A stretch of 46,875 nucleotides of DNA from Porticoccaceae bacterium (GTDB lineage Bacteria > Pseudomonadota > Gammaproteobacteria > Pseudomonadales > Porticoccaceae). Positions within the stretch are counted from its first letter, which is position 1. Every line of letters starts with the position of its first letter. Shown one piece after another: positions 25,786 to 38,700 of this stretch. The DNA lies in the NCBI GenBank assembly GCA_023228865.1, contig JALOAH010000029.1, positions 1-46,875 of the forward strand, read 5' to 3'. The notes below the pieces were generated by a model. The model had not been told where the DNA came from. It saw nothing but the letters and a program-made list of their open reading frames with translations, and did no database searches. Made by a program: the position numbers and the translations under genes.

Positions 25786-27393
25786 ATGAGTTCACTTAAA
25801 AGCCAGGTCAACACTCGCTCGCCGGAGTTCAGCACCAATGTGGCAGCGATGCAGGAGCTCGTGGGTAATCTTCGAGAGTTGCTAGGAAAAGTAGCAGAAG
25901 GCGGTGGCCCAGCGGCTCAAGCTCGGCATCTTTCTCGAGGCAAGCTGCTGCCCAGACAGCGCGTTGACGCCCTACTGGACCAGGGCTCACCATTTCTCGA
26001 AATCGGTCAGCTAGCCGCCCATGAGGTCTACAGCGAACAGGTGCCGGCAGCAGGGATAATTGCGGGCATTGGTCGAGTTGAAGGGGTTGAGTGCATGATC
26101 GTCGCCAACGACGCGACCGTGAAAGGCGGCTCCTACTACCCCCTTAGCGTAAAGAAACACCTAAGAGCACAGGCCATAGCACAACAAAACCGCCTCCCCT
26201 GCATTTATCTGGTCGACTCGGGCGGCGCCAACCTCCCGCGCCAGGATGAGGTATTTCCTGATCGTGAGCACTTCGGCCGCATCTTTTTCAACCAGGCCAA
26301 CATGAGTGCCCAAGGCATTCCCCAGATCGCTGTGGTCATGGGGTCATGCACGGCAGGTGGAGCATACGTACCAGCGATGGCAGATGAGGCCATCATGGTG
26401 AGAGAGCAAGCAACCATCTTTCTTGCCGGCCCGCCTCTGGTCAGGGCAGCCACTGGCGAAGTGGTCAGTGCCGAAGACCTTGGCGGAGCCGATGTCCATT
26501 GCAAAACCTCGGGAGTGGCCGACCACTACGCAGAAAATGACGAACATGCGCTAGCACTGGCCCGGCGCAGTATCGCCAACCTTAACTGGCGCAAACAGGG
26601 CCAACTAAACCTCCGCGCGCCGGTGGCGCCACGTTATGCCGCGAGTGACTTGTACGGCATCATTCCTGCCGACCCGAAGCAGCCGTTTGATGTGCGCGAA
26701 ATCATCGCGCGACTAGTTGACGACAGCGCTTTCGATGAATTCAAAGCCCTCTACGGAACAACCCTGGTGTGCGGCTTCGCCCACTTGCATGGGCATCCTG
26801 TCGCGGTTCTGGCCAATAACGGCATCCTGTTTGCCGAGTCTGCGCAAAAAGGCGCGCACTTCATTGAACTTGCCTGTCAGCGAGGTATTCCTCTGCTGTT
26901 TCTGCAGAATATAACTGGCTTCATGGTAGGCCAAAAATATGAAGCTGGAGGCATTGCCAAGCACGGCGCCAAACTGGTGACTGCTGTGGCCTGTGCGCAG
27001 GTTCCAAAGTTCACGGTGATCATCGGTGGAAGCTTCGGCGCCGGCAACTACGGCATGTGCGGCCGTGCGTACGACCCCCGCTTCCTTTGGATGTGGCCAA
27101 ACGCGCGTATTTCGGTCATGGGCGGCGAGCAAGCTGCAGGCGTTCTGGTCCAGGTCAAGCAAGAGCAGGCGGAGCGCAGCGGCGAAACCTTCAGCGCCGA
27201 GCAAGCCAATCACCTGCGCAAACCCATCCTCGAGCAGTACGAAGAGCAGGGCCACCCCTACTACTCAAGTGCCCGCCTATGGGATGACGGAGTCATCGAC
27301 CCAGCGCAAACGCGCGACATTCTCGGCTTGGCAATTTCCGCAGCATTGAATGCGCCAATCAACCAGACACGCTTCGGCGTGTTCCGGATGTGA
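25786..27393 (+). CDS. liuB: 3-methylcrotonyl-CoA carboxylase, beta (carboxyltransferase) subunit
   Basis: 535 residues, usual length. The two carboxyltransferase halves are visible: [21 protein letters not shown] and [19 protein letters not shown] in the first, [20 protein letters not shown] and [20 protein letters not shown] in the second. The [13 protein letters not shown] and [10 protein letters not shown] elements are those of methylcrotonyl-CoA carboxylase. It moves the carboxyl group from biotin to methylcrotonyl-CoA, giving 3-methylglutaconyl-CoA, with the alpha subunit encoded at 28267. Confidence 0.95.
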   Translation: MSSLKSQVNTRSPEFSTNVAAMQELVGNLRELLGKVAEGGGPAAQARHLSRGKLLPRQRVDALLDQGSPFLEIGQLAAHEVYSEQVPAAGIIAGIGRVEGVECMIVANDATVKGGSYYPLSVKKHLRAQAIAQQNRLPCIYLVDSGGANLPRQDEVFPDREHFGRIFFNQANMSAQGIPQIAVVMGSCTAGGAYVPAMADEAIMVREQATIFLAGPPLVRAATGEVVSAEDLGGADVHCKTSGVADHYAENDEHALALARRSIANLNWRKQGQLNLRAPVAPRYAASDLYGIIPADPKQPFDVREIIARLVDDSAFDEFKALYGTTLVCGFAHLHGHPVAVLANNGILFAESAQKGAHFIELACQRGIPLLFLQNITGFMVGQKYEAGGIAKHGAKLVTAVACAQVPKFTVIIGGSFGAGNYGMCGRAYDPRFLWMWPNARISVMGGEQAAGVLVQVKQEQAERSGETFSAEQANHLRKPILEQYEEQGHPYYSSARLWDDGVIDPAQTRDILGLAISAALNAPINQTRFGVFRM

Positions 27394-27425
27394 GACCAGC
27401 CATGCCAACGGAGGAGCCAATAAGC

Positions 27426-28220
27426 GTGAGTGCATTTAACACCCTAGAAGTTGAGATCAACGCAGGCGGCATAGCTACCGTGTGGCTAAACCGCCCCGAA
27501 AAGAACAACGCGTTCAACGCTGAAATGATCGCCGAGCTTCTGAGGGCACTCAGCGAGATTCAGATGAACGACGAACTGCGCTTCTTGATTTTGCGCGGCC
27601 GCGGCAAACATTTCTCTGCAGGTGCAGACCTTTCATGGATGCAGGCCTGCGCGCAATTGGACTACGACGCTAACCTCAATGACGCCCGCGAGCTGGGCAA
27701 ACTGATGGCCAGTCTGGCCCAGCTTAAAGTTCCAACCTTGGCCGTGGTGCAGGGTGCAGCCTTCGGGGGCGCGCTGGGCCTGATCAGTTGTTGCGATATC
27801 GCCATTGGCACCGAAGACAGCCTGTTCAGCTTGTCCGAAGTGCGCATAGGTTTATTGCCGGCCGTCATAAGCCCCTATGTTGCCCAGGCGATTGGGCCAC
27901 GCGCCGCCAGGCGTTACGCCCTTACGGCTGAGCGCTTTGATGGCAAGCGCGCTCAGCAGCTGGGCTTGTTGGCAGAGGCCTATCCCGCAGCTGATCTGGA
28001 AAGCGAGTTGCATGGGTGGGTTGCCAACCTGCTACTCAACAGCCCGCAAGCGATGCGCGCCACCAAGGCGCTAATGCAGCAGGTAAAGCACGGCGATCTA
28101 ACGCCCGATCTGCGCAGCTACACCGAGTCGGCAATAGCCAGTATTCGCGTCAGCAAAGAGGGTCAGGAGGGACTTTCGGCCTTCCTCGACAAACGCAAGC
28201 CACAGTGGCTGCTGACCTGA
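27426..28220 (+). CDS. liuC: 3-methylglutaconyl-CoA hydratase (crotonase family)
   Basis: 264 residues from the GTG at 27426, preferred because GGAGGAG (27410-27416) lies nine bases upstream. An earlier GTG at 27390 would overlap the preceding gene. Crotonase motifs are VWLNRPEKNNAFN, HFSAGADLSWM (about residue 70) and QGAAFGGALGLISCCDIAIG with the oxyanion-hole glycines, then FSLSEVRIGLLPAVISPYV. Position between the two carboxylase genes and the sequence fit methylglutaconyl-CoA hydratase, which makes HMG-CoA. Confidence 0.9.
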   Translation: MSAFNTLEVEINAGGIATVWLNRPEKNNAFNAEMIAELLRALSEIQMNDELRFLILRGRGKHFSAGADLSWMQACAQLDYDANLNDARELGKLMASLAQLKVPTLAVVQGAAFGGALGLISCCDIAIGTEDSLFSLSEVRIGLLPAVISPYVAQAIGPRAARRYALTAERFDGKRAQQLGLLAEAYPAADLESELHGWVANLLLNSPQAMRATKALMQQVKHGDLTPDLRSYTESAIASIRVSKEGQEGLSAFLDKRKPQWLLT

Positions 28221-28266
28221 CTGCGCTGCCCGAGGCAAACCAAGCAATCATGTGGATAGAAGAACA

Positions 28267-30213
28267 ATGATCAATACTCTGCTAATCGCCAACCGAGGAG
28301 AAATCGCCTGTCGCATCATGCGGACAGCTCAGCGGCTGGGCATCAAAACGGTTGCCGTACACAGCGACATCGACCAGCACGCATCACACGCCAAGCTCGC
28401 CGACATCGCAGTTAACCTGGGCGGAACCAAACCCGCAGACAGCTATCTGCGTGCCGACCGCATCATTCAGGCCGCCAAGGCCAGTGGCGCGCAAGCAATC
28501 CACCCAGGCTACGGTTTTCTTTCTGAGAACGCTGACTTCGCTCGTTCTATTGAAGCTAGCGGCCTGATTTTTGTCGGCCCACCCGCCTCGGCGATTGATG
28601 CTATGGGCAGCAAGTCCGCCGCCAAGGCCTTGATGGAAAAAGCCGGAGTACCACTGGTACCCGGTTACCATGGCGACGATCAGCAACTCGATACTTTCCG
28701 GGCTGCATCTCAGGAAATTGGCTACCCGGTACTACTGAAAGCCACCGCTGGCGGGGGTGGCAAAGGTATGAAGGTCGTAGAAAGCGAACGAGAGCTGGCA
28801 GATGCGCTGGCCTCCGCTCAACGCGAAGCCCAGTCTTCCTTCGGCGACGCCCGCATGCTGGTGGAAAAGTACGTACTGCAACCCCGCCACGTCGAAATTC
28901 AGGTTTTCGCAGACCAGCACGGTAATGCCGTTTACCTGCATGAACGCGATTGTTCCATTCAAAGACGGCATCAGAAGGTGGTTGAAGAGGCGCCCGCACC
29001 AGGACTGTCGGAACAATTGCGTAAAGCGATGGGCGAAGCAGCAGTCAAGGCCGCACAGGCTATCGGCTACGTCGGCGCTGGTACCGTGGAGTTTTTGCTG
29101 GATGCACGTGGCGAGTTTTTCTTTATGGAGATGAACACCCGCCTGCAGGTAGAGCACCCGGTTACCGAAGCCATTACCGGTCAGGATCTTGTAGCTTGGC
29201 AACTGCGCGTCGCTCAAGGCGAGCCACTGCCAATGACTCAAGAGCAAATTCCACTGCACGGCCACGCCATTGAAGTTCGGCTGTACGCCGAGGACCCTGA
29301 TCAGGATTTTCTACCTGCCAGCGGCACCCTCACCCTTTATCGTGAACCGAGTACCGGCCGGGGCCGCAGAGTTGATAGCGGCGTCAGTGAAGGCGATAGC
29401 ATCTCTCCTTTTTATGACCCAATGCTCGCGAAGTTGGTTGCTTGGGGCGAGACCCGTGAGCAGGCGCGTCTCGAGTTGCTGGATATGTTGCGCAATACCT
29501 CAGTAGCCGGGGTAAAAACCAACCTGCGCTTTCTGGAAAAAATCTTAGCCCATCCGGCCTTCGCCGCGCAGGAGCTGGATACCGGATTCATTGCAAAACA
29601 CACTGCGCAGCTACTGCACAAGCCTGCAGAGCTGGACAGTAGCTTCTGGAACCTAGCCGCCAAAGCTTGGTTGCTTACCCGCCCAGCGGGTGACGACTGC
29701 CCGACGCCTCCCGCCCTTTGGCAACAACTGCCTGGCTGGCGCGCAGGCTTGCCAACGCAAAGTCGGCTACATTTGCGCTGCGCCGAGTTAGATCAGGTTT
29801 TCTCTAGCGTTAGCCTCAACAACGCCAGCTATTGTCCCAACAGTGAGCTGCTGACGATTGATGAAGGAGCGCAGAAGGTTCGCTACCGTGCGGTACGCAA
29901 AGGTGCAGACCTTTACCTCAACTGGCATGGCGCTTGGCAACAGATCAACACCTATGACCCAATCGAAGAAGCGGGTCACGCTCAGCAAAGTGCGGGCGGC
30001 CTGCAAGCGCCTATGAACGGCAGCGTGGTTCGAGTAATGGCGACAGTGGGGCAGCAAGTGGAAGCAGGCGCGCCGTTGCTAGTTCTTGAAGCAATGAAGA
30101 TGGAGCACAGTATCCGTGCCCCAACTAACGGGCGGGTAAAAGCTGTGTTTTGCGGTGAGGGCGATCTGATCTCGGAAGGCACCATGCTGGTGGAGATGGA
30201 GGAGTCGGAATGA
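28267..30213 (+). CDS. liuD: 3-methylcrotonyl-CoA carboxylase, alpha subunit (biotin carboxylase plus BCCP)
   Basis: 648 residues from the ATG at 28267. Biotin carboxylase domain (about 1-450): [19 protein letters not shown], the ATP-grasp loop [14 protein letters not shown], and [15 protein letters not shown] linker domain follows. The C-terminal biotinyl domain (about 575-648) carries the biotinylation site [10 protein letters not shown]. It carboxylates its biotin with ATP and bicarbonate and works with the liuB product. Its stop codon overlaps the HMG-CoA lyase start by four bases (ATGA), so the two are translationally coupled. Confidence 0.95.
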   Translation: MINTLLIANRGEIACRIMRTAQRLGIKTVAVHSDIDQHASHAKLADIAVNLGGTKPADSYLRADRIIQAAKASGAQAIHPGYGFLSENADFARSIEASGLIFVGPPASAIDAMGSKSAAKALMEKAGVPLVPGYHGDDQQLDTFRAASQEIGYPVLLKATAGGGGKGMKVVESERELADALASAQREAQSSFGDARMLVEKYVLQPRHVEIQVFADQHGNAVYLHERDCSIQRRHQKVVEEAPAPGLSEQLRKAMGEAAVKAAQAIGYVGAGTVEFLLDARGEFFFMEMNTRLQVEHPVTEAITGQDLVAWQLRVAQGEPLPMTQEQIPLHGHAIEVRLYAEDPDQDFLPASGTLTLYREPSTGRGRRVDSGVSEGDSISPFYDPMLAKLVAWGETREQARLELLDMLRNTSVAGVKTNLRFLEKILAHPAFAAQELDTGFIAKHTAQLLHKPAELDSSFWNLAAKAWLLTRPAGDDCPTPPALWQQLPGWRAGLPTQSRLHLRCAELDQVFSSVSLNNASYCPNSELLTIDEGAQKVRYRAVRKGADLYLNWHGAWQQINTYDPIEEAGHAQQSAGGLQAPMNGSVVRVMATVGQQVEAGAPLLVLEAMKMEHSIRAPTNGRVKAVFCGEGDLISEGTMLVEMEESE

Positions 30214-31115
30214 GCCTACCTGCTAAGGTCAAGCTGGTGGAGGTAGGCCCCCGCGATGGCCTGCAGAATGAGTCCCACCCGGTCAGCAGCGCTGACCGCA
30301 TCCGACTGATCAACGACCTTGGTGCTGCCGGCCTACCCGTGATCGAAGTCGGCAGTTTTGTATCGCCAAAGTGGGTACCCCAGATGGCGGGGTCAGAGCA
30401 GGTTTTCGCCGGAATAAACCGTTATGCAGGCAGTACCTACACCGCGTTAACACCCAATATGAAAGGCTTTGAACAGGCCCTGACTGCTGGCGCCCAAGAG
30501 GTAGCAGTGTTTGCTGCTGCATCCGAGGGCTTCTCACAGAAAAACATCAACTGCTCAATCAGCGAAAGTCTCCAACGATTCGAGCCTGTTCTGGCCGCGG
30601 CCGCGCAAGCCGGTATTCGGGTGCGTGGATATGTTTCCTGTGTGCTCGGCTGTCCTTATGACGGAGACGTTCCAGCTTCACAGGTGGCAGCGGTTGCTCG
30701 TGAGCTTTACGCCATGGGCTGCTACGAAATTTCCTTGGGCGACACCATTGGCACCGGCACTCCTGGCGCCACCCGCCAGTTGATTGCCCGCGTATCAGAT
30801 GTGGTACCCCATGCTGCGCTCGCTGGGCATTTTCACGACACCTACGGCCAGGCTTTGGCAAATATCTACGCCAGCCTGCTCGAAGGTGTGCAGGTATTCG
30901 ACAGTTCGGTAGCAGGGTTGGGTGGCTGCCCCTATGCCAAGGGCGCCACCGGCAATGTTGCCAGTGAAGACGTCGTGTACCTGCTGAATGGGCTGGGGAT
31001 TGATACCGGTATTGATCTCGGCTCTCTGATAGAAGCTGGCAATCGGATTAGCGAGACTCTGGAACGCCCCAATGGATCAAGGGTTGCCAGAGCGAAAAAC
31101 AAGCAACACGCATAG
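30210..31115 (+). CDS. liuE: Hydroxymethylglutaryl-CoA lyase
   Basis: 301 residues. Signature elements: [14 protein letters not shown] at the N-terminus, [15 protein letters not shown] for the metal site, and [20 protein letters not shown] with the active-site cysteine loop. It splits HMG-CoA to acetoacetate and acetyl-CoA. Overlaps the MCC alpha gene by four bases. The next genes (CoA-transferase, thiolase) consume the acetoacetate. Confidence 0.95.
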   Translation: MSLPAKVKLVEVGPRDGLQNESHPVSSADRIRLINDLGAAGLPVIEVGSFVSPKWVPQMAGSEQVFAGINRYAGSTYTALTPNMKGFEQALTAGAQEVAVFAAASEGFSQKNINCSISESLQRFEPVLAAAAQAGIRVRGYVSCVLGCPYDGDVPASQVAAVARELYAMGCYEISLGDTIGTGTPGATRQLIARVSDVVPHAALAGHFHDTYGQALANIYASLLEGVQVFDSSVAGLGGCPYAKGATGNVASEDVVYLLNGLGIDTGIDLGSLIEAGNRISETLERPNGSRVARAKNKQHA

Positions 31116-31157
31116 CGCAATTTTCAAGTTTCAACGGCACGAGGAGTAGCAATAACA

Positions 31158-31856
31158 ATGAACAAAATTTATCCCAATGCCCATCACGCCCTAGAGGGGC
31201 TGATAGACGATGGAATGACCTTGGCAGTTGGCGGGTTTGGCCTCTGCGGCATACCGGAAGCGCTCATTGAAGCCTTGCGTGATTCCGGCAAGAAAGACCT
31301 TACCGTCATCAGTAACAACGCTGGTGTAGACGGCTTTGGTTTGGGCCTGCTACTTGAAACGCGCCAGATTCGCAAAATGGTTTCGTCGTATGTTGGCGAG
31401 AACAAGGAGTTCGAGCGCCAGTATCTGTCTGGCGAACTGGAGCTTGAGTTCACACCACAGGGCACTCTGGCTGAAAAGCTGCGGGCCGGTGGCGCAGGAA
31501 TTCCCGCCTTTTACACCAAGACCGGCTACGGCACGCTGATTGCAGAAGGCAAGGAAACGCGCCAGTTCAAAGACGAGTGGTACGTCATGGAGACGTCGCT
31601 GACCGCAGACGTGGCATTGATCAAGGCATGGAAAGCGGACAAATCAGGCAACCTCGTCTTCAACAAAACAGCTCGCAACTTCAATCCGCTTGCTGCGACT
31701 GCCGGCAAGGTGTGCATCGTTGAAGTAGAAGAAATTGTTGAAATTGGCGAGCTGGACGCCGACCAGATTCACCTGCCGGGCATCTATGTCCAGCGCATGG
31801 TACTTAATACCTCACCCGAAAAACGCATCGAAAAACGCACTACACGGAGCGCCTGA
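31158..31856 (+). CDS. scoA: 3-oxoacid CoA-transferase, subunit A
   Basis: 232 residues. Family I CoA-transferase alpha motif: [22 protein letters not shown] (conserved G-G-F-G-x2-G-x-P) at about residue 18. [14 protein letters not shown] and the [20 protein letters not shown] segment are typical of succinyl-CoA:acetoacetate CoA-transferase. A GAGGAG ribosome binding site precedes the ATG. With subunit B it activates acetoacetate to acetoacetyl-CoA, taking CoA from succinyl-CoA or another acyl-CoA. Confidence 0.93.
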   Translation: MNKIYPNAHHALEGLIDDGMTLAVGGFGLCGIPEALIEALRDSGKKDLTVISNNAGVDGFGLGLLLETRQIRKMVSSYVGENKEFERQYLSGELELEFTPQGTLAEKLRAGGAGIPAFYTKTGYGTLIAEGKETRQFKDEWYVMETSLTADVALIKAWKADKSGNLVFNKTARNFNPLAATAGKVCIVEVEEIVEIGELDADQIHLPGIYVQRMVLNTSPEKRIEKRTTRSA

Positions 31857-31858
31857 TC

Positions 31859-32509
<651 letters not shown>

Positions 32510-32532
32510 CCTGCACTTACAGATAACTCGGA

Positions 32533-32621
32533 TTTGCCTTGCTGCTGCCCCTTGCTGCGAGGCAAATGCTGCCCGTTGGAACATTTACGTGGCTCAACCT
32601 TCGGGAGGCCACGTTTTTTTT
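32533..32621 (+). terminator. Tandem hairpins ending in a T8 tract, between scoB and the thiolase gene
   Basis: First hairpin: TTTGCCT (32533-32539) and AGGCAAA (32560-32566). Second: ACGTGGC (32587-32593) and GCCACGT (32608-32614), followed by eight T (32614-32621), a good intrinsic terminator. The thiolase ribosome binding site GGAG begins directly after it, so the thiolase gene is either read by partial readthrough or has a promoter hidden in this gap. Confidence 0.75.
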
Positions 32622-32632
32622 GGAGAATCAAT

Positions 32633-33814
32633 ATGCAAGATGTTGTAATCATTGCTGCCAAACGTACCGCCATTGGCAGCTTTCAAGGATCACTGGCTAG
32701 TATATCCGCAGTGGAACTGGGCAGCACTGTCATTCGCGCCTTGCTCAGCACAAGTGGCGTTGATGCTGCCGACATTGACGAGGTTATCATGGGTCAAGTG
32801 CTCAGTGCCGGATGCGGACAGAATCCCGCTCGTCAGTCGGCCATTAACGCAGGGCTGCCCTTTTCAACGTCGGCAATGACGTTGAATAAACTATGTGGCT
32901 CCGGCCTGAAAGCGGTGCATATGGCGGTGCAAGCGATTCGCTGCGGCGACGCAGAAGCCGTAATTGCAGGCGGTATGGAAAGCATGAGCCTGGCGCCCTA
33001 TGTGCTACCCAAGGCCCGCACCGGCTTGCGGATGGGCCATGCCGAGCTGCAAGACAGCCTACTTAAAGACGGTTTGATTGATGCCTTTAATGACTACCAC
33101 ATGGGCATCACTGCGGAAAACCTGGCTGACCAGTACCAACTGAGCCGAGCGGACCAGGATGCCTACGCACTGATATCCCAGCAGCGCGCTGCTGCGGCTA
33201 TCAAGGCGGGGCGCTTCAAGAGTGAGATTGCCCCCGTACCAATCCCTCAACGCAAAGGCGACCCTATTCTCTTTGAAATCGATGAGCAGCCCCGCTCAGC
33301 AACCACTGCGGACAGCCTTGCCGGGTTGCGTCCTGCCTTCAAAAAAGAAGGCAGCGTAACGGCAGGCAATGCCTCGACCCTCAATGACGGTGCGGCAGCT
33401 GTGCTACTGATGTCTGCCAAGCGCGCAGAAGCATTGGGGCTGCCTGTTCTGGCCCGAGTCAAAGGCTATGCGAGTGCCGGCGTGGATCCGGCGATCATGG
33501 GCATTGGACCGGTACCGGCCAGCAAACGCTGTTTAGCGAAAGCCGGCTGGACCCTGGATCAACTGGACCTGATTGAAGCCAACGAGGCTTTCGCCGCCCA
33601 GTGCCTCTCGGTAGGCAAGGAGCTGCAGTGGGATATCGACAAGGTCAATGTGAACGGTGGCGCTATCGCCTTGGGGCACCCGATCGGCGCATCGGGCTGT
33701 CGAGTGCTAGTAACGCTGCTGCATGAAATGGCGCTACGGGACGCCAAGAAAGGGCTGGCCACCTTGTGCATAGGTGGTGGCCAGGGAGTGGCACTAGCCG
33801 TAGAGCGCGACTAG
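32633..33814 (+). CDS. Acetyl-CoA acetyltransferase (thiolase)
   Basis: 393 residues from the ATG at 32633, preceded by TGGAGAAT; the frame is open further upstream but that part covers the terminator. Active-site Cys in [11 protein letters not shown] (about residue 88), His in [17 protein letters not shown] (about 348) and second Cys in LCIGGGQG (about 378) are all present. It cleaves acetoacetyl-CoA with CoA to two acetyl-CoA, the last step of the module, and can also run in the biosynthetic direction. Confidence 0.94.
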   Translation: MQDVVIIAAKRTAIGSFQGSLASISAVELGSTVIRALLSTSGVDAADIDEVIMGQVLSAGCGQNPARQSAINAGLPFSTSAMTLNKLCGSGLKAVHMAVQAIRCGDAEAVIAGGMESMSLAPYVLPKARTGLRMGHAELQDSLLKDGLIDAFNDYHMGITAENLADQYQLSRADQDAYALISQQRAAAAIKAGRFKSEIAPVPIPQRKGDPILFEIDEQPRSATTADSLAGLRPAFKKEGSVTAGNASTLNDGAAAVLLMSAKRAEALGLPVLARVKGYASAGVDPAIMGIGPVPASKRCLAKAGWTLDQLDLIEANEAFAAQCLSVGKELQWDIDKVNVNGGAIALGHPIGASGCRVLVTLLHEMALRDAKKGLATLCIGGGQGVALAVERD

Positions 33815-33826
33815 ATAAAAGTCCCG

Positions 33827-35683
33827 CTATGCTCCGCTGGAGGCCAGCGGAGCATCACCTTGGGACGGCTCCACCCTGATAGGGATGTACTTCGACACCG
33901 GCGTACTGCTCCCAACACCGCAACTATCCAACGGCACCAAGGGGTTCACTTCCGGGTAGTAGGCCGCTGCCTGTCCTGGAGGAATATCGTATGGCAGTAC
34001 TCGAAAACCTCGCACGCGCCTTTCGACGCCATCATTCCAGATCGACACTATGTCGACTTTGGCACCAGCAATTAAACCTAGTCTATCGATGTCGTGTTGG
34101 TTGATGAAAACAATCTCTCGCTGTCCCGTCACGCCTCGGTAGCGATCATCGAGCCCGTAAATAGTGGTGTTATATTGATCGTGCGAGCGCAGGCTCTGCA
34201 AGACCAGGTCATGTTTCTGACCGGACGACCTGACCGCTTCCGGTAGCAAATCTGCTGGCAAGTCACTGGCAATGAACCTCGCCTTACCGCTATCCGTGCG
34301 CCAACAACGTGTAGCCGCCGTATTAGTAAGGTGGAACCCACCCGGGTTTTGGAGCCGCTGCTCAAAATGCTCGAAGCCTGGAACACAGGCGCCAATCGCT
34401 GCACGGATAGTCCGATAGTCGTCCCGCATGGCTTGCCAATCAACAATGTGATCACCCACTGTTGCTCTCGCCATTCCAGCAATAATCCATGGTTCAGACT
34501 TCATACCCTCAGAGAGCGGCTCTAGCTGGCCAAAAGATGCATGCACCATGCTGAACGAGTCTTCCACGGTAACGCATTGGTGGCCGGAGGCTTGACGGTC
34601 AATATCCGTTCGGCCCAGGCACGGCAAGATCAGCGCATCATTGCTCACCATTAAATGGCTGCGGTTGAGCTTGGTACTGATCTGTACATTGAGCGCGCAG
34701 CGGGACAAAGCGGCATGAGTTACCCTGCTGTCCGGTGTTGCCTGGGCAAAATTCCCACCCAACCCGATGAAAACTTTTGCCCTCCCCTCCAACAACGCCT
34801 TGATTGCTTCTACTGTGTTATGGCCTGGCTTGCGCGGAGGGCTGAAACCAAAGTATTCCTGCAAGCGATCCAGAAACGCAGGGCTAGGTCGCTCATCGAT
34901 GCCCATTGTTCTATCGCCTTGCACGTTACTGTGGCCCCGAACCGGACACACGCCGGAACCAGCGCGGCCAATGTTTCCTCGCAATAGCTGCAGGTTCACA
35001 ATTTCCTGAATTGTCGCTACACCGTGATGGTGTTGGGTTATCCCCATTGCCCAGCAGAAAATAGTGTTTCCGGCATCGCAAAAAAGCCGCGCCGCCTGCT
35101 CTATCTCGTCTAGGCGGAGACCGGACTGAGCAACTACATCAGCCCAATCAGTTGTATCCAGCACGGCGATATAATCCTGAAAGCCACTGGTCTGAGAAAG
35201 TATGAACGCCTCATCAAATACACCCTCCAGACGATACCGCTGAGCTTCACGCTGCCACTGCAGCATGTACTTGGCCATCCCGCGCAGTACCGCGAGATCG
35301 CCACCCAGAGCTGGCCGAAAATAAGCGGTGTGCATCGCGTCAGCGCTATTGCTCAGCATTCTCGCCATGCTTTGCGGATGCTGAAAGCGTTCTAGCCCGC
35401 GCTCTTTCAGCGGATTGAAGCAAACCACCTGTGCTCCGCGGCTTACTGCATCGCGTAAGGGCTCTAGCATTCTTGGATGGTTGGTTCCCGGATTCTGGCC
35501 CAGCACAAAAATTGCGTCAGCTTGCTCAAAGTCGGCAAAGGTGACCGTGCCTTTGCCGGTGCCAAGACTCGCCCCCAAGGCAACTCCACTCGCCTCATGA
35601 TGTAGACGCGCGCGATATTTGAAGCCTTCGTGCGCGCTATTTGATGTGCAGGGCTCTTTGCTCACAGCGCAAAGGAATTTCAA
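33827..35683 (-). pseudogene. Molybdopterin oxidoreductase (FdhF/YdeP family), N-terminally truncated
   Basis: 618 residues of open frame; homology starts at about residue 29 (HHEASGVALGASLGTGKGTVT, base 35599). Recognisable segments are ADAIFVLGQNPGTNHPRMLE, FNPLKERGLERFQHP, GRAGSGVCPVRGHSNVQGDR and GLDDRYRGVTGQREIVF, typical of formate-dehydrogenase-like YdeP proteins, which are about 760 residues. The first 150 or so residues, including part of the cofactor site, are missing. The leading 28 residues are unrelated and come from the joint with the prophage remnant. It is unlikely to be active. Confidence 0.85.
33829..33855. terminator. Long hairpin between convergent thiolase and molybdopterin-protein genes
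   Basis: ATGCTCCGCTGG (33829-33840) pairs perfectly with CCAGCGGAGCAT (33844-33855) around a 3-base loop. It begins 15 bp after the thiolase stop and overlaps the end of the leftward gene. A weak T-stretch follows on the minus strand only. Probably a bidirectional terminator. Confidence 0.6.
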
Positions 35684-35709
35684 TAACAGGCCTTAAGCAA
35701 CCAACTTGG

Positions 35710-38700
35710 TCAGTTATTCAAGGCGGATTGCATTGCTGTGGAGTTGTCAGCAGTCAGCCTGATCAGTACGTCAGTGAAACCCGGTGAACTGCCTAAGCGA
35801 GCTACCAGATCATCGGTGTCCAATAGTGCCGCAAACCTGAAGTTGTTCGCTACCGTAGGAGCGAGCGCGGATGCAGGCTCTGGCATCACACCTGCCGACA
35901 GCGAAGGGACAGGCATAGCTGGTGCTGGCACTCCAGCCAAGCCGCCAGTCGCGTGGTGGACCGCTCCAGACCAGTCTTGAATGGCTGTCATTCCGCGGGT
36001 ATTGAAGTCGTTCTGGAACGCCCGTGCTCCAGGCTGTGCCATGATGGCGGCCCGTGTAACGAACTCACCATTGCTGAGCCAAGCCGGGATGCTGTCGGAG
36101 GTGCCTGTGCCAGCGCCCCAGACTTCACCACCGTCAGCGAACGCCTGAAACGCCATTGCAGCCACAACAGCAGCCAGGCCGATCGCGGCGGCGCTGCCAA
36201 AACTGCCGATCGACGCAGCAATGGCTGCGGGCTGCCAAGCGGTTGCAGTGCTTGCTGCAGCGCCGGCTTGGCCAGCTGCGGCTGTGTTGGCAGCAAGTAC
36301 GGATGACGAGGCACGAGTGGTATCTGCTGCCTGTTGCGCAAGCGTCACGGTCTGGATGGCGGCGACCTCGGCCGCCGCCTTCTGGCCGGCTGCAGCTGTT
36401 GCTGCCTGCGCGCCTTGCTGGAACAGATCAAGCACGTTTTGCGTGGCCATATCAGCAAGCTGCTCACTCGCCATCCTCGCCATTGAGTTAACGATGCCCA
36501 GCACCAACGATTCAAGGGCATCACGCAGGCTCATGGTGCCATCCACCAAGCCCATGATTGATTCTTCCAGACCACCCTGAAGACCATCCCGGAAGGCAAT
36601 CGCCACCTCATCTGCGGTGTACTTAAGGAGCTCCAACTCGGCACGGATACGCTCAGCTTCCTCCAGAAAAACAGGATTGCCGGTTTGCTCTGCCATCGCT
36701 TCCGTCAGAAGCAAAATGTTCTCTAGCTCCTGCGCCTGTTTTTGGTGTTCCTTAACGATCCTTCGTCGGGCCTCGCCTTCGGTGATAAGGCCCGCATTCA
36801 CTTGAGCTTGTATCGTCTGCTCACGGCGGCTCGTGTCGTTAAAGATGCGATCCAACTCTTTTTGCAAGCCAGATAGCTCTTTCCGTGCCTGCTCTGTATT
36901 GATCAGGCTTTTGACTATTTCAACACCGGCGGTATCTGCACGCTCCTGCAGGCGTGTCATCAGCTCTCCGTAGCGCTGCTCCAATTCCAGTGCAGCCGCC
37001 GCGGACTCCTTGCCCTGGGAACGCAATAGTTGAATCTGCAGCCCGGCAACCGCCCTTGCGTCAGCTTCTATCGCCAACCGCTCTTCTTCGGCAGCGAACA
37101 GTTTGGTGACCGCTTGCGCACGTTCCAGCAACGCGCCAGTCAGGTTGCGCTGTTCCAGCTCGTACTCGCGGGTCGCGGCCTTCCCTAGGCCGAAGGTGGC
37201 AGCCTCTTTTTCTAGCTGCTCGACCCAACGGCGGTTCTGATCCGCCAGACGTTCCGCATCGGTTCGCCCGTTGCCTCGGTCAGGCGCTTGAAAACGTTTT
37301 TCAACAGCGGCAAGCCCCTGCTGAATATTGGTCTCGCTAAGCAATTCCGAGTCAGGGTTACCAGCGCGTAAGGCCTCGATTTCACGCCAGTACTCGGCAA
37401 TAGCTTTAGCTTTCTGCTCTTCGCGCGTTAGGCCCGCCTCGCGCAGCTTATTGAGGTAATCAACCGCGTCTGCGGCGTCTTGCCGGGTTTGATCACGCTG
37501 GGCATCCTCTTCAGCAGCCAGATCCCGCTGGCGAATTTTCGCCAACACCATGTCGCGCTCTGCGTCCAGCCTGAGTTGGATTTCAGGGTCAATGGTGTAA
37601 CCGGCGCGGTCTAATCGCGGCCCGTATTGAGCCTCCAGCCGTCGCCGCTCAATGTCCTTGAGGTCATCCTCCAGCGTCGGCTCGCGCCCCACATTGAGCA
37701 TGGCGTCCCAAGCTCCAGCAGCGACGTTCTTGATGCCTTGCCACGCTGACTCGACCAATCCCAGATCACCGGCAATCTGCTGGGTGCGTGTCTGCATGGT
37801 CTCGGAGTAGGTGTCCATGGCCAGCCGCGCGGCGTCGGCCTCTCGCCCTTGCTCTCGCAGTGACGACACCTGTTCCAGGACGGAAGCCGTCAGAAAGTGA
37901 TACTTGTCATCCAGCTTGGTGAGTGCATTGACCGGGTCTTTGGCGAGCTCCACATATTCCGCGATGGTCTCCTCAACGGCCTTGCCCATGGCCACCTGCA
38001 TCTGCACGGCGGTTTGCGCCACTTGCTCCAGGTCTGCACCGGCAATCTTTCCAGTGCTCGCTGCCGCAGCCAGCGCAGCAGCGGCCTGGCGCTGAGTCCC
38101 CACAACGCCATCAATACGCTCAGCCATAGCAGACATCTGACCCGCACTGGTGCCAGCAGCGTTGCCCGTGAGAATCAGCGCCTCGCGGTACTGCCGAGCC
38201 TCGGCAGCGCCTTGCTCATGGGCAACAACCAGTCCAAAAGCTGCTGCAGCGGCTGCACCAAGGGCGAGGGTCATAGGGTTGATGGCTGAGACTACGGCGC
38301 GAGCAGCCGGACCAATGCCGCCGAAGCTGTCCTTGATCTGACCACCTTGCTGGATCGCCACCATCCAGATCGGCATGCCGCTGGCCAAGCTGGTGGTGAC
38401 GTCAGTGATCTGCATCGGCAGCTGACGCATCGCCTGCTGGTACTGGCGGGTTGTCATCGCGGCCCGACCAGTCATGTCCGAGGCAACAGCAAGGCGGCTG
38501 CGATTCTCAGCGAGCTTGGCGTTATAAGCCGTCCAGGTATCAGTGTCGATGCGGCCCGCGCGGTGTGCCTGGGCCAATTGGCGTTCCATGGCGTCGAGCT
38601 TGTCCAGCTCGCGCACAACAGGATCGATGCGGCCCAGAAGATCAGTAAGCTCCTGCGCTTGCTGATCGGCTGCGGTGGCGGCGGTGCGCGTCGAGGTGGC

